DNA from: Acidovorax sp. A1169
GTDB lineage: Bacteria > Pseudomonadota > Gammaproteobacteria > Burkholderiales > Burkholderiaceae_C
NCBI RefSeq assembly: GCF_030704685.1
Contig: NZ_JAUZDX010000018.1
Span: 1-64,000, forward strand
DNA length: 64,000 bases
Direction: 5' to 3'
A program made the position numbers and the translations under genes. Positions 9,248-21,088 of the stretch are shown here, in pieces; the stretch's first letter is position 1; each line of letters opens with the position of its first letter. The notes below the pieces were generated by a model, which was not told the DNA's origin, made no database searches, and was given only the letters and a program-made list of their open reading frames with translations.

Positions 9248-9835
9248 ATGAAAAGCCATATGGCCCCCGTTGATCTGGCCAAGGCCTACCGCCTTCTGAA
9301 CCACGGCCCCACGGTGCTGGTGTCGGCACGCCACGCCGAGGTGGACAACGTGATGTCCGCCGCCTGGGCCTGCGCGCTCGACTTTGCGCCACCCAAACTC
9401 ACGGTGGTGATCGACAAGGCCACGCGCACACGCGGGCTGGTCGAGGCCAGCGGCAGCTTCGTCATCCAGGTGCCCACCGCCGCGCAGATGCAGCTCACGC
9501 ACGACGTGGGCAACACCACCCTGCACCAGGACAAGGACAAGCTGCGCCACCACGGCGTGGAGTTGTTCGGCATCGAGGGGCACGACCTGCCCTTCGTCGC
9601 GGGTTGCTCGGCCTGGCTGGCCTGCCGGCTCATCCCCGAGCCGCACAACCAGCAGGCCTACGACCTCTTCATCGGCGAGGTGGTGGGCGCCTGGGCCGAC
9701 AGGCGCGTGTTTGCCAACGGCCACTGGCACTTCGAGACCGCTGGGCCCGAGTGGCGCAGCCTGCACTATGTGGCCGGCGGGCAGTTCTATGCGATCGGTG
9801 AGTCGCTGGTGGCAAAGACGGCCAGCAAGGCCTGA
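9248..9835 (+). CDS. Flavin reductase-like, FMN-binding split-barrel protein
   Basis: A 195-residue cytoplasmic protein of the flavin reductase-like (FMN-binding split barrel) family. Typical features are the N-terminal GPTVLVSARH strand followed by VMSAAWACALDFAPPKLTV and the SGSFVIQVPT segment. Members bind FMN and often reduce flavin with NAD(P)H, or act as oxidoreductases on unknown substrates. The ATG at 9248 has AAGGA upstream; a longer in-frame reading from 9206 has no such signal. No partner monooxygenase is adjacent, so the physiological acceptor is open. Confidence 0.85.
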   Translation: MKSHMAPVDLAKAYRLLNHGPTVLVSARHAEVDNVMSAAWACALDFAPPKLTVVIDKATRTRGLVEASGSFVIQVPTAAQMQLTHDVGNTTLHQDKDKLRHHGVELFGIEGHDLPFVAGCSAWLACRLIPEPHNQQAYDLFIGEVVGAWADRRVFANGHWHFETAGPEWRSLHYVAGGQFYAIGESLVAKTASKA

Positions 9836-10078
9836 GAGGCTGAGAGTCTTTCGTCCACGCCCGCCTTGCACGCCAAAACACACCGGCTCGTCGAAAGCAA
9901 ATGCTCGCCATAGCCCGAGCTATGGCTGTGCTTTGCGCCTAGCTTGGCAGCGATTTCGGCAGATTTCCTTCTTCAACGAACTTCCAACTCAGGACACTAG
10001 ATCCGAGGCGTTTTGACGCGCCCCTCGGACACGGCCAAAAAACTCCCAGCCTCTGAAATCGGCGCTCCATGGCACACA

Positions 10079-11152
10079 TCACTTCTGCTGCAACAGCGCA
10101 CCGGCCACAGCGCCGCCAGGCACCCGCACCTGCGGCAGGCAATCGGGGTACTCGCGCTGGATGAAGGTCACCAGTGCCTCGCGCACGCGGCAGCGCAGGT
10201 CGAACGCCAGGCCCGAGGAGCGGGCCGAGACCAGCACGCGGATCTGGATGGTGCGGTCCGTCGCCTCGGTCAGCTGCAGCACGCTCACGCGCCGGTCCCA
10301 CTCGGGCGCGGTGTCGAGCACGCGCTTCAATTCCTCACGCAGGGGGTCGAGCGGCAGAGCATAGTCGGCGTGGAGGAACACCGTGCCCAGGATCTCGGAG
10401 CTGGTGCGCGTCCAGTTCTGGAACGGGTGCTCGATGAACCACTGCAGCGGGATGATCAGGCGCCTTTCGTCCCAGATCTTGAGCACCACGTAGGTGCCGG
10501 TGATCTCTTCCACGCGGCCCCATTCGCCTTCGATGATGAGCACGTCGTCGATGCGAAACGGCTGGGCCAGCGCAATCTGCAGGCCCGCGATCATGTTGCT
10601 GAACACCGGCCGCGCGGCGATACCCGCGACGATGCCCACCACGCCGGCCGATGCCAGCAGGCTCGCACCCACCTGGCGCGCACCGGGAAAGGTCATGAGC
10701 ATCATTGCCAGGCCGGCCATCACCACCGCCGTCATGGCGGTGCGCGAGAGGACGCGCGCCTGGGTGGCGATGCGGCGCGCCGTGAGGTTGTCCTCCACAT
10801 CGGCCGGGTGCTTGGCGATCACCCCGTCGGCCAGCCCGCCGATGGCCGCGATCAGCAGCCAGCAGGTGCCGGCGATGACGGCCAGCCCGTTGAAGTGCCG
10901 CACCGTGGCGATGTGGCGCAGGTCATCGCTGGCCACCTGCCACACCAGCTGCAGCGCGATCAGCGGCAGCAGCAATCGCACCACCGGCACGCAGGAATCG
11001 AACACCGCGCGCAGCACGGGCACATGGCCCGTGGCCCGCCGAAGCACCACGGTGGCGATGCGGTGCACGATGCCCGCCAGTACGATGGCAGCCACGGCCA
11101 CCACGCCGGTGTGGGTCCAGGAGGTGGGGTCGAACCAGCCCATCACACTCAT
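10079..11152 (-). CDS. MscS-family mechanosensitive ion channel
   Basis: An inner-membrane protein of 357 residues with four or five hydrophobic segments in the N-terminal half, including the pore-lining helix rich in Gly/Ala (SLLASAGVVGIVAGIAARPVF, about 160-180). The MscS beta domain follows (QPFRIDDVLIIEGEWGRVEEI) and then the soluble alpha/beta domain. These channels open under membrane tension and release osmolytes on hypo-osmotic shock. It lacks the large periplasmic extension of MscK-type channels. The start is uncertain between two in-frame ATGs at 11152 and 11143, neither with a strong ribosome-binding site. Confidence 0.9.
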   Translation of the reverse strand: MSVMGWFDPTSWTHTGVVAVAAIVLAGIVHRIATVVLRRATGHVPVLRAVFDSCVPVVRLLLPLIALQLVWQVASDDLRHIATVRHFNGLAVIAGTCWLLIAAIGGLADGVIAKHPADVEDNLTARRIATQARVLSRTAMTAVVMAGLAMMLMTFPGARQVGASLLASAGVVGIVAGIAARPVFSNMIAGLQIALAQPFRIDDVLIIEGEWGRVEEITGTYVVLKIWDERRLIIPLQWFIEHPFQNWTRTSSEILGTVFLHADYALPLDPLREELKRVLDTAPEWDRRVSVLQLTEATDRTIQIRVLVSARSSGLAFDLRCRVREALVTFIQREYPDCLPQVRVPGGAVAGALLQQK

Positions 11153-11456
11153 GCGGATGCGGCGGGGTGTATACCCCGCGTCAGCAAGGCATGGCGCCTG
11201 GGCTTTCGGGTATCGGGCATGGGCGGCTCCGCAAACAGTAGAGCCGCCATTGTCGAAAATTGCTGCACAGCAGCATGTCAGCCAATGCCGACAATGCTCC
11301 ATCGAGCCGGATGTGGTTGGCCTTGATCAGCTGCACCGTGGCCTGTGCCTCGCGGCCTACTACCGCAGCAGCATGTTCTCGCTGCGCCCGGCAACAACGC
11401 ACTGTCTGCGGCTCCCCGCCCAGTTCTCCGACTGGATGCAAATCGTATGACACCGC

Positions 11457-13580
11457 CTACTGGGTGATGCGCGCTATCGCCGCATGCAGCATCTGCGGCG
11501 TGCAGGGCTTGGGCAGGACCTCGAAGCCCAGGTGGTGGATGTGGTCGAGCTGCTCGGCGTAGCCGGTCATCAAAAGCAGCTTCTGCGCAGGCCATGTGCC
11601 ACGGATGTGCGTGGCAAGGGCCACGCCGTCGATCTCGCCGGGCATCACCACGTCCGACAGCACCAGATCGGGCCGTTCGCCCTGCTCCAGCAGCGCACGG
11701 GCCTTGGCTGCGCGGTCCACCCGCGTCACGCGGCAGCCCAGCGATTCGAGGATGGGCACCAGGGAGGCGGCCACCTCGTCGTTGTCTTCCACCACCAGCA
11801 GGGTCTTGCCCAGCGGGGCCAGCGACGGAGCAGGGCCCGCATCCTCGCTTGCCGCCTGCGGCACCGTGCTCGGGAAGTACAGGCGAATGCGGGTGCCGAC
11901 CCCCTCCTCGCTGGCAATATCGGCCCGCCCGCCCATGCGCTGGCACATGCCATACACCTGGCTGAGCCCCAGGCCTGTGCCCTCGCCCACGGGCTTGGTG
12001 GTGAAGAAGGGCTCGAACACCTTGCTGAGCAGCTCCGGCGGGATGCCGCTGCCCGTGTCGACCACCTCGATGAGGACCATGGCGGGGGTACCAGGGCCGG
12101 CCTCACTCTCGGTGGCATCGCGCGCGCTGATCAGCAGGCTGCCCCCCTGGGGCATGGCATCCCGCGCGTTGATGGAGAGGTTGAGCAGCGCCAGCTCCAG
12201 CTCCGCCAGGTCCAGCACCACCGGGGCGGTGGCGGGGTCCACCTGCACATCCAGCTGGACCTGGCTGCCCAACACGGGGGTGATCAGGTCCTTGATCGGA
12301 GGCAGCTTGTCCTGTAGCACCACATGCTCGGCCACCAGAGGCTGGCGGCGCGAGAAGGCCAGCAGCTGGCGCGTGAGGTTGGTGGCCGACTTGACGGCCC
12401 GGGCGATGGAGTCGAGCTGGCGCGTACCCGCGTCGGGTACCGTGCGCTTGAGCAGGTGCAGGTTGTTGCTGATGACCATCAGCGCGTTGTTGAAATCATG
12501 CGCCACGCCGCCCGTGAGCCGGCCCAGGGCTTCGAGCTTTTGCGCCTGCAGCAAGGCCTCTTCGGCACGGCGGCGGGTGACGATCTCCTTTTCCAGGCTT
12601 TCCATGGTCGAGAGCGCGGTGCGGGCATTGCGCAGTGCCATGCGGGCCGCAATGAACAGCGCGGCCACGGGCAGCGCGCCCAGGGCGAACAAGGCGCCCA
12701 GTTGGCGCAGCACCTGGTCGCGCAGCGCGGTCAGGTTCATGCCCGTGCCCACAAACAGGGGGTAGCTGCCCACCTTGCGGTAGGCGATGATCCGGTCCTG
12801 CCGGTCCACCGACGAAATGCCGCGCATCTGGGCAGCCACTTCGCCCCTGAGCAGGCGTTCCATCACCGGGCTGCTGGGTGCCAGCCGGTCGGGTGCATTG
12901 GCGACAAGGGGCCAGCGCGTGTAGATGGCGCCGTCCTCGCGGAACAGGTTCACCGCCAGGCCTGGCTCGTCAGCCACCAGGTCGCTGTAGAAGTCCTGGA
13001 AATACCCGGCGAGCAGGCTGACGTTGACGACACCCCCGAACTGGCCATTGTGATCCTCGTAGCCGATGCTGATGTCGACGATCTTCTCCTGCGTGGTCCG
13101 GGTGACCATCGGGGCAGAGACATAGCGCTGGCCCGGCGGCTGCAGGCGGTGGAACTGGAAGTAGTCGCGGTCAGACACCTCGAACACCGGTACCTGCGCA
13201 AACCGGCTGCTGGCGATGGGCTTGCCCTCAGCATCGATGATCCAGATGGACTGGATCTGCGGCTGGTCCTTGACCCGGGCGAGCAAGGCCGCATGCAGGT
13301 CGGTGGCATGGATGCGCAGCTCCTGCGGGCTCCTGCCGCTGACCATGGCCAGGACCCGGTCCTGCAACGCCTCGGACGCGGCCATGACCTTGGAGGCATG
13401 CTCATGCGCCACCCTGAGCGAGCGGCTCACGCGCAGCTCGGCCTCCTCGCGCGCATCCACGTAGCCCACGGCCCCGAACACCAGGTAGATGAACAGGGGC
13501 ACGGCCACGCTCAGCAGGACCAGCAGCCGAAGCCACTTCACCGAGGCCCGGGCTCTGGACTGGTTGTCTTCACGCGCCAC
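11457..13580 (-). CDS. Cache-type hybrid sensor histidine kinase with C-terminal receiver
   Basis: A membrane sensor kinase of about 707 residues. Order: a membrane segment (about 17-41), a periplasmic double-Cache-like domain (to about 290), a second membrane segment (292-314), the HisKA dimerisation domain with phospho-acceptor His at about 361 (GGVAHDFNN), an HATPase domain with GTGLGLSQVYG, and a C-terminal receiver with phospho-acceptor Asp in LVLSDVVMPG. Cache domains usually bind extracellular metabolites such as amino or organic acids. The GTG at 13580 is the best start, because no in-frame ATG lies close to the first helix; its ribosome-binding site is weak. No DNA-binding response regulator is adjacent. 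Confidence 0.88.
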   Translation of the reverse strand: MAREDNQSRARASVKWLRLLVLLSVAVPLFIYLVFGAVGYVDAREEAELRVSRSLRVAHEHASKVMAASEALQDRVLAMVSGRSPQELRIHATDLHAALLARVKDQPQIQSIWIIDAEGKPIASSRFAQVPVFEVSDRDYFQFHRLQPPGQRYVSAPMVTRTTQEKIVDISIGYEDHNGQFGGVVNVSLLAGYFQDFYSDLVADEPGLAVNLFREDGAIYTRWPLVANAPDRLAPSSPVMERLLRGEVAAQMRGISSVDRQDRIIAYRKVGSYPLFVGTGMNLTALRDQVLRQLGALFALGALPVAALFIAARMALRNARTALSTMESLEKEIVTRRRAEEALLQAQKLEALGRLTGGVAHDFNNALMVISNNLHLLKRTVPDAGTRQLDSIARAVKSATNLTRQLLAFSRRQPLVAEHVVLQDKLPPIKDLITPVLGSQVQLDVQVDPATAPVVLDLAELELALLNLSINARDAMPQGGSLLISARDATESEAGPGTPAMVLIEVVDTGSGIPPELLSKVFEPFFTTKPVGEGTGLGLSQVYGMCQRMGGRADIASEEGVGTRIRLYFPSTVPQAASEDAGPAPSLAPLGKTLLVVEDNDEVAASLVPILESLGCRVTRVDRAAKARALLEQGERPDLVLSDVVMPGEIDGVALATHIRGTWPAQKLLLMTGYAEQLDHIHHLGFEVLPKPCTPQMLHAAIARITQ

Positions 13581-13770
13581 CGGTGGTTCCCATGTCGTTG
13601 TTGCCAGGATTGGCTGCCAGTTATTGTTCGGGGCCAGGCACGCGCAAGCCGGCGGCCACCTCAAAGTATCAACGAATTTGCGCAGAATTGCCTGCCTTGG
13701 CGCGCAGGTGCCGCCAACTTGCGGGGGCGTGGCAGGAGCGTGGCACGCACGCGACACTGCCCGCCCATGC

Positions 13771-16434
<2,664 letters not shown>

Positions 16435-16452
16435 CGGGGCGAAGGCGCGAGG

Positions 16453-16484
16453 TCGGGAAATCGGGAAATCGGGGTATCGGGGCA
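16453..16484. repeat. Four imperfect 8-bp tandem repeats upstream of uvrA2
   Basis: Units TCGGGAAA, TCGGGAAA, TCGGGGTA and TCGGGGCA lie head to tail, ending about 20 bases before the uvrA2 start codon, i.e. in its leader or promoter region. Confidence 0.75.
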
Positions 16485-16571
16485 ACCATCCTAACGGGGA
16501 CCGCCCTGCCCTCTTGCGGTGCTGCCCGTTCAGCATCTGCGCCCTGCCCCCTTCGTCCCGAAGTTCATGGC

Positions 16572-17057
16572 TCAGCGCACGGCGGCACCTTTGAGTTCCT
16601 TCAACAACAGCACCACCTGGTTGGAAGCATGGCGGCAACTGCTGCCCAGCACCCTGAGGGCCTGCTGCCGGTCACCTGCCTGGAACAAGGTGACCACCGC
16701 AGCTGCCTGCTGATGAAAGTATTGGTGCCTTGCCACCAGCATGGCAAAAACCGTGTGCTGCCCGTAACGCGCGTGCCCGGTTCCAAACAGCCAGCGGCCC
16801 AGGTCACACCGATGGTCCTGGCAGATCAGCTCCGGGCGCATGACCTCGGACGTGCGGCAGTGGACCATGTCCTCCAGCCGGGCGCGCCAGCGCTCGTGGA
16901 TGGCGATGTATGCGTCGATGTCCATCTCCAGAGCGAAGTGGTCGGCAACCTCGTCGTCCAGGACGAGTTCGCTGGCGTTGTCATCCGGGTCCCATGCTGC
17001 TTCAGGGTTGGATCGGACTCGCTCACGGACCCTGAGCAACCGAGTGAAAAATCCCAT
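16572..17057 (-). CDS. Stand-alone CZB (chemoreceptor zinc-binding) domain protein
   Basis: A 161-residue soluble protein. After about 40 variable residues it carries a CZB-type four-helix domain: His in AYIAIHERWRARL, Cys in DHRCDLGRWLFGTG and His residues in VARHQYFHQQA, matching the 3His/1Cys zinc site of this family. CZB domains occur at the ends of chemoreceptors and diguanylate cyclases, where they sense zinc or hypochlorite. Here the domain stands alone, without an output module, so it probably acts on a partner. The ATG at 17057 is preferred because AGAGGA lies six bases upstream; an ATG two codons earlier abuts that motif. Confidence 0.8.
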   Translation of the reverse strand: MGFFTRLLRVRERVRSNPEAAWDPDDNASELVLDDEVADHFALEMDIDAYIAIHERWRARLEDMVHCRTSEVMRPELICQDHRCDLGRWLFGTGHARYGQHTVFAMLVARHQYFHQQAAAVVTLFQAGDRQQALRVLGSSCRHASNQVVLLLKELKGAAVR

Positions 17058-17227
17058 CTTCATTCCTCTTTTTTCCGCCAAAGAGCGGCCATCCCCATAC
17101 GTTGTCAATGCGTGCCTGCCGGATCAGCCCCAGATCGGCGGCGACGCATGGATGGTGAATGAAGCGGCTATCGAAATCCATAACCCAAATGATCTAGTTC
17201 CGCTGTCCCTCGCAAGGCAAACTGGAT

Positions 17228-18025
17228 TCAGCCCCCCACCTCCCCGTGCAGATCAAGTGCGTTGTCCGTCGCGGCGCCGCGGGCCGTGTTGTCGAAGATG
17301 CACCAAACGCTGCCCGCCTCACGCGCTGCTGTCTGCAGCCGCTGCGCGAGGACTTTGATCAGTGCGGCGTCGTAGGCCGAGTAATACACGCGGGGCGAGC
17401 CGTGCAGACGGCAATAGACCAGCCCGGGCCAGCCACCGGGCGCCCGCCCGTGCTCGTGCAGCACCGGGTCGGCCAGCACACGCGCGGCCCTCCAGTGGGC
17501 CAGCAGAGCATCTCCCTCGGGCGTGAACCAGCTGGCATGGCGCGGCTCGACAGCGATGCCGCCCTCGGCATGCAGGCGCCGCAGGCTGCCAAAGAAACCG
17601 TCGGCCACCGCCATGTCGCACGACAGGCTGGGCGGCAGTTGGACCAGCAGGCAGCCCAGGCGGGCACCCAGGCCCTGCACCTGGTGCACAAAGGCCTGGA
17701 GCAAGGGCTCGGTGTCCTTCAGCCGCGCCGTGTGGGTGATGCTGCGCGGCAGCTTGGCGCAAAAGCGGAAGGCCGGTGGCGTGGCCGCCGCCCAGCCTTC
17801 GTACGTGGAGCGCTGGTGCGGCCGGTAGAACGACGAGTTGATCTCGACGGCTGGCAGGTGCTGCGCATAGCGCGCGAGGTGCGTGCCGGTGGGGTCTGCC
17901 TTGGCAAAGCGGTGCTGGCTGGCACGCGGCAATCCCCAGCCGGCAGTGCCGATCAGCAGGGGCGCAGCGCCATGGCGGCCAAGGCAAGCCTGGGCGCCTT
18001 CGATCATCCCTGCGGTCGTCAGCAT
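17228..18025 (-). CDS. DUF72 family protein
   Basis: A 265-residue protein of the DUF72 (YecE-like) family, a TIM-barrel-like fold of unknown biochemical function. Family marks are GTAGWGLP near the N-terminus, VEINSSFYRPH, RFCAKLPRSITH, LLVQLPPSL, AVEPRHASWF and the late VYCRLHGSPRVYYS and WCIFDNTA segments. The start at 18025 overlaps the end of the upstream hydrolase gene by 7 bp, which suggests translational coupling. An in-frame ATG at 18085 would lengthen the N-terminus by 20 basic residues. Confidence 0.87.
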   Translation of the reverse strand: MLTTAGMIEGAQACLGRHGAAPLLIGTAGWGLPRASQHRFAKADPTGTHLARYAQHLPAVEINSSFYRPHQRSTYEGWAAATPPAFRFCAKLPRSITHTARLKDTEPLLQAFVHQVQGLGARLGCLLVQLPPSLSCDMAVADGFFGSLRRLHAEGGIAVEPRHASWFTPEGDALLAHWRAARVLADPVLHEHGRAPGGWPGLVYCRLHGSPRVYYSAYDAALIKVLAQRLQTAAREAGSVWCIFDNTARGAATDNALDLHGEVGG

Positions 18026-18801
18026 GGGGCCACGGACGCGCGGGGCCTTTGCGTGTGGGCGCGGCCGGATGCGTAGGGGCGCCATGCATGCAAGGGTTGG
18101 GCCAGGCGGTCCGCCAGCACCTTCAGCACGGCCGGGTTCCAGGGCATCCCGCAATGGCTGCCCTCGATTTCGATGGATTCTGAGCGCCCGCCGCGCTTCA
18201 TGTCCCTGCACGCCTGCCAGGCGACGACGCCATCGCTCCTGCTGTAGATCGACGTGGTGGGCACCGGCGGGGCCGTGTGCAGCCTGTCCAGCAACGCCGG
18301 GTCGTCGGGTGGCATGCTGCCGTTGAGCAGCCGGTACACCAGACCGACGTTGGTGTGTTTGGCGGCGCCCGCAACCGGCGTGCCGATGGTGATCACCTGA
18401 CGCACGCGCGGGCGCAGCCGCTTGGCCACTTCGCGTGCGTAGATGCCGCCCAGGCTCCAGCCGACCAGGCTGATCGGAGCGGCATGGTCTGCGGTCCGCG
18501 CCTGCACGTCCTGCGCCAGGGTGTCGAGCCAGGCATCGACCTCGCCCTTGGGGCCGGTATTTAGCCCCTGCCCCCAATCGAAGCAGCGATAGCCCAGGCG
18601 CTCGCAGAAGGATTGCAGCGGACGCATGACGGTCGCGTTGGTGGCCAGGCCGGGGAACACCACGACGGCATGTTGATCGCCCTTGGGCATGGAGGCTTCC
18701 CTCATCACCGTATGGCCCGCAAACTCCAATGCGGCGCGCACGGGCTCCAGCGCAAGCAGGGCGCAGGAAGGACGGCGAATGAACGAGGAAGACGGTGACA
18801 T
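18019..18801 (-). CDS. Alpha/beta hydrolase (lipase-like)
   Basis: A 260-residue cytoplasmic alpha/beta hydrolase. Visible are a strand-loop VVVFPGLATNATVM (oxyanion region), the nucleophile elbow GWSLGG, a YSRSDGVVAW segment that can supply the acid, and ESIEIEGSHCGMPWNP carrying the likely catalytic His. The pattern resembles PGAP1-like or triacylglycerol-lipase-type esterases; the substrate is unknown. The ATG at 18801 has GGAG six bases upstream. It is the first gene of a two-gene unit with the overlapping DUF72 gene. Confidence 0.82.
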   Translation of the reverse strand: MSPSSSFIRRPSCALLALEPVRAALEFAGHTVMREASMPKGDQHAVVVFPGLATNATVMRPLQSFCERLGYRCFDWGQGLNTGPKGEVDAWLDTLAQDVQARTADHAAPISLVGWSLGGIYAREVAKRLRPRVRQVITIGTPVAGAAKHTNVGLVYRLLNGSMPPDDPALLDRLHTAPPVPTTSIYSRSDGVVAWQACRDMKRGGRSESIEIEGSHCGMPWNPAVLKVLADRLAQPLHAWRPYASGRAHTQRPRASVAPC

Positions 18802-19012
18802 GGCGGCTCCGATGGGTCTGGCCCCCATGGTGGGGCCATCTGCCACCGTGCGATGAACCATTTCGCCCCCACCTGGGGTCGGAGCAGTCTTACGCTTGCA
18901 GGAGGTGACCAACGCTCCCGGCTACGTCTCAAGCAAGGATGGCGATGGACTTTGTCCACCGAAGTCTCGCGCTTGCCGGTACACTGGGCGATTACCCCAC
19001 CAGGCGCCCCCT

Positions 19013-19492
19013 ATGGCTTCGCATGTCGAGAACGATCCGGTCCGCGAGTACGAGACCGTGCTGAACACCGAAGGTCCCGCAGGCCTGCAGTTTCTCAACG
19101 CCAGGGTTCCCCACCGGTACTCCGCAGTCTATCGGCTCGACAAGGGCGTGCTGCACAACCTGTACGTGTTCGACAAACAGGCCGAGGTGGTGCCCGAGTT
19201 TCTTGAGGCCGTGCCGCTGCAGGACAGTTTTTGCCAGTTCGTGCTGCGCGAAGGCCTGTTCAGAACCGTGGGAACGGCGCAGGATTCGCGCCTGGACGGC
19301 CACAAGTACCAGGGCGCCATCGGCTCCTACCATGGCCTGCCCATCACGGACAACTTTGGCGAGCTCTTTGGCACCATCTGCCACTTCGACACCGAACCCC
19401 TGTCCATGGCCGACCAGGAATTCGACCTGTTCAGGCAGGCCGCGAAGATACTGCCCAGGTACCTCCACAAGGCCCCCGTCCGGCTGGACTGA
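19013..19492 (+). CDS. Stand-alone GAF domain protein
   Basis: A 159-residue protein consisting of one GAF domain, with SAVYRLDKGVLHNLYVFDK early, PLQDSFCQFVLREG in the middle and GSYHGLPITDNFGELFGTICHFD, the usual GAF core, later. It has no output domain, so it may bind a small molecule and signal through a partner, or act enzymatically like methionine-sulfoxide reductases of the GAF class. The start at 19013 is the first ATG that keeps the domain compact. It is convergent with the haem-oxygenase-like gene, 37 bases apart. Confidence 0.7.
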   Translation: MASHVENDPVREYETVLNTEGPAGLQFLNARVPHRYSAVYRLDKGVLHNLYVFDKQAEVVPEFLEAVPLQDSFCQFVLREGLFRTVGTAQDSRLDGHKYQGAIGSYHGLPITDNFGELFGTICHFDTEPLSMADQEFDLFRQAAKILPRYLHKAPVRLD

Positions 19493-19529
19493 TCAGGCGC
19501 AGGTCACCCCTGCACCTGCGACCTTCCAC

Positions 19530-20978
19530 TCATGAACGGTTGAGGAACATCCTGGTGGCCAGCAGGCCCACTGGCGTCCAGTGCAGGGCCGGCGACATGG
19601 CCTGAACCAGCAAGTCGCGCTTTTCGGCCGTGCCGAGCGTGGGGTAGCGCTGCTCGAAAATTTCCAGGTCCGTGTCCAGCCCCGCCGCAGCGGGCTCGGA
19701 CCGCCCACCCTTGGCGGCCTTGAGCCGCTCGGCCACGCGAAAGCTCATCTGCCGCTTGCCCGTACCGGGCGTGGCGCCTGTCTCGAAGGGTGCCCCGTCG
19801 CCACTGGCCGGGCCGCGGATCCAGTCGTGGATCACCTGCAGTTCGTAGGGCGAGAAAACGCCGAACATCTCTGCACGCTCACCTTGCAGCAGGTGCCAGA
19901 AGCGGCTGTCGGTCACCGGTTGGTTGCGCTTGATCCAGCCGGCTTGCTCCAGTGCGGCCAGAAACTGCGGCAGGTCGTCGGCACTGGAGAGCCAGTCGTT
20001 CACACTGCGACCCGCCACCTTGCAGAAGTCGGAGTGCGCGCCATGTCCCGACGGCGCCTTGCGCGCCAGGATGGCGACCACCTCGCTGTCGATGTCGAAA
20101 CCGCTGATCACGTCCAGTGTGCTGACGCCCACGTTGCCCAGCTTGGCGCCGGCACGCACCCGGCGCCAGTAGTCCCCACCATCGTCGATGCGCGGCGCGG
20201 CCTCCAGCGCCGCCACACAGGCGCGCTTGGCATGCCCGGTGTCGGCATTGTCGACCGTGACGTGCAGAGTGAAGTAGTAGGGGTCGATGCCCAATTCGTT
20301 GAGCTCGAAGGAGGTGATGAGCAGGTGCAGGGGCAACTGCTCATATCCCAGGTTGAAGCCCACAATCTCGGGCAAAAACTCCTGTGCATTCCAGCCCAGC
20401 GCCACCTGCACCAGCCCTTGCTGGTACAGCGCGTCGGGCAGGTCGTCGACCGGGTCGAGCCCGTAGTTGGCCAGCAGAGCGCGGTAGAGCTTCACATGGT
20501 TCTTGTCGGCCAGGCCATCCCCCAGTTCTTCCACATAGGTGGTGACCAAGTCGGACAGGCGGGAGTTGTCGGCATGTGCGCACAGACCATACAGCCAGAA
20601 GCCATCGACCAGCTTGGTGGGCGCCACATTGCGCAGAAAGTACAGGGCATGCGCGCGGTTCGTGAAATAGCGGCGCGGCGCGCCGGCCTTGCGCTCGTCC
20701 AGATAGACCTGGTACTGGCGGTGCACCTTCTGGATATTGGCCTCCATCCAGGCCGTCAGGTCGGCGGGGTTCTCAGGGAGATCGTCCGCGTGCGCAGCCA
20801 CGTCCTGCAGGGTGCGGCGCAGAAAATCGGCTGCTGCTTCACGCTCCGGCAGCGTCGGAATGTGGTTGGCCAGACGGTCATAGAGAGGCGCATGGAGCGC
20901 AGCCGGGGCGGATGCCATGGGGGCGAGAGGGGCGATGGTCGGTTCGGAACGGAGGCGTTCCTGCAGATGGAGGTACAT
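19530..20978 (-). CDS. Haem-oxygenase-like diiron protein (iron-containing redox enzyme family)
   Basis: A 482-residue protein whose N-terminal two thirds match the haem-oxygenase-like iron-containing redox enzymes (PF14518 type). Likely metal ligands are Glu150/151 with His161 (VEELGDG...NH) and the late H239/D243/H249 cluster (TLHVTVDNADTGHA). Relatives in this superfamily use a non-haem diiron centre and O2 for N-oxygenation, desaturation or C-C cleavage, mostly in natural-product pathways. Residues 300-482 form a C-terminal extension with no assignment. It is the last gene of a same-strand set behind an ATP-grasp ligase and a methyltransferase, with 110 bp between it and the ligase. The ATG at 20978 has no clear ribosome-binding site; an ATG at 20918 is possible. 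Confidence 0.75.
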   Translation of the reverse strand: MYLHLQERLRSEPTIAPLAPMASAPAALHAPLYDRLANHIPTLPEREAAADFLRRTLQDVAAHADDLPENPADLTAWMEANIQKVHRQYQVYLDERKAGAPRRYFTNRAHALYFLRNVAPTKLVDGFWLYGLCAHADNSRLSDLVTTYVEELGDGLADKNHVKLYRALLANYGLDPVDDLPDALYQQGLVQVALGWNAQEFLPEIVGFNLGYEQLPLHLLITSFELNELGIDPYYFTLHVTVDNADTGHAKRACVAALEAAPRIDDGGDYWRRVRAGAKLGNVGVSTLDVISGFDIDSEVVAILARKAPSGHGAHSDFCKVAGRSVNDWLSSADDLPQFLAALEQAGWIKRNQPVTDSRFWHLLQGERAEMFGVFSPYELQVIHDWIRGPASGDGAPFETGATPGTGKRQMSFRVAERLKAAKGGRSEPAAAGLDTDLEIFEQRYPTLGTAEKRDLLVQAMSPALHWTPVGLLATRMFLNRS

Positions 20979-21088
20979 GGCGTGTTATGGGTAGGTATGC
21001 CCACAAGGGTGGGCCATCCCCGCCTCCGCCACCATCGGGCCAGCGCTCCGATCCGCGTGGGCGGCCTCCTACGGCCGGCCTCTGGTGC

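Noticed and set aside
9880..10030. Short palindromes (ATAGC/GCTAT and TCCGAG/CTCGGA) between the flavin reductase-like and MscS genes
   Set aside because: Stems are short, no T tract follows in either direction, and no second copy was seen in the window; not enough for a terminator or repeat call.
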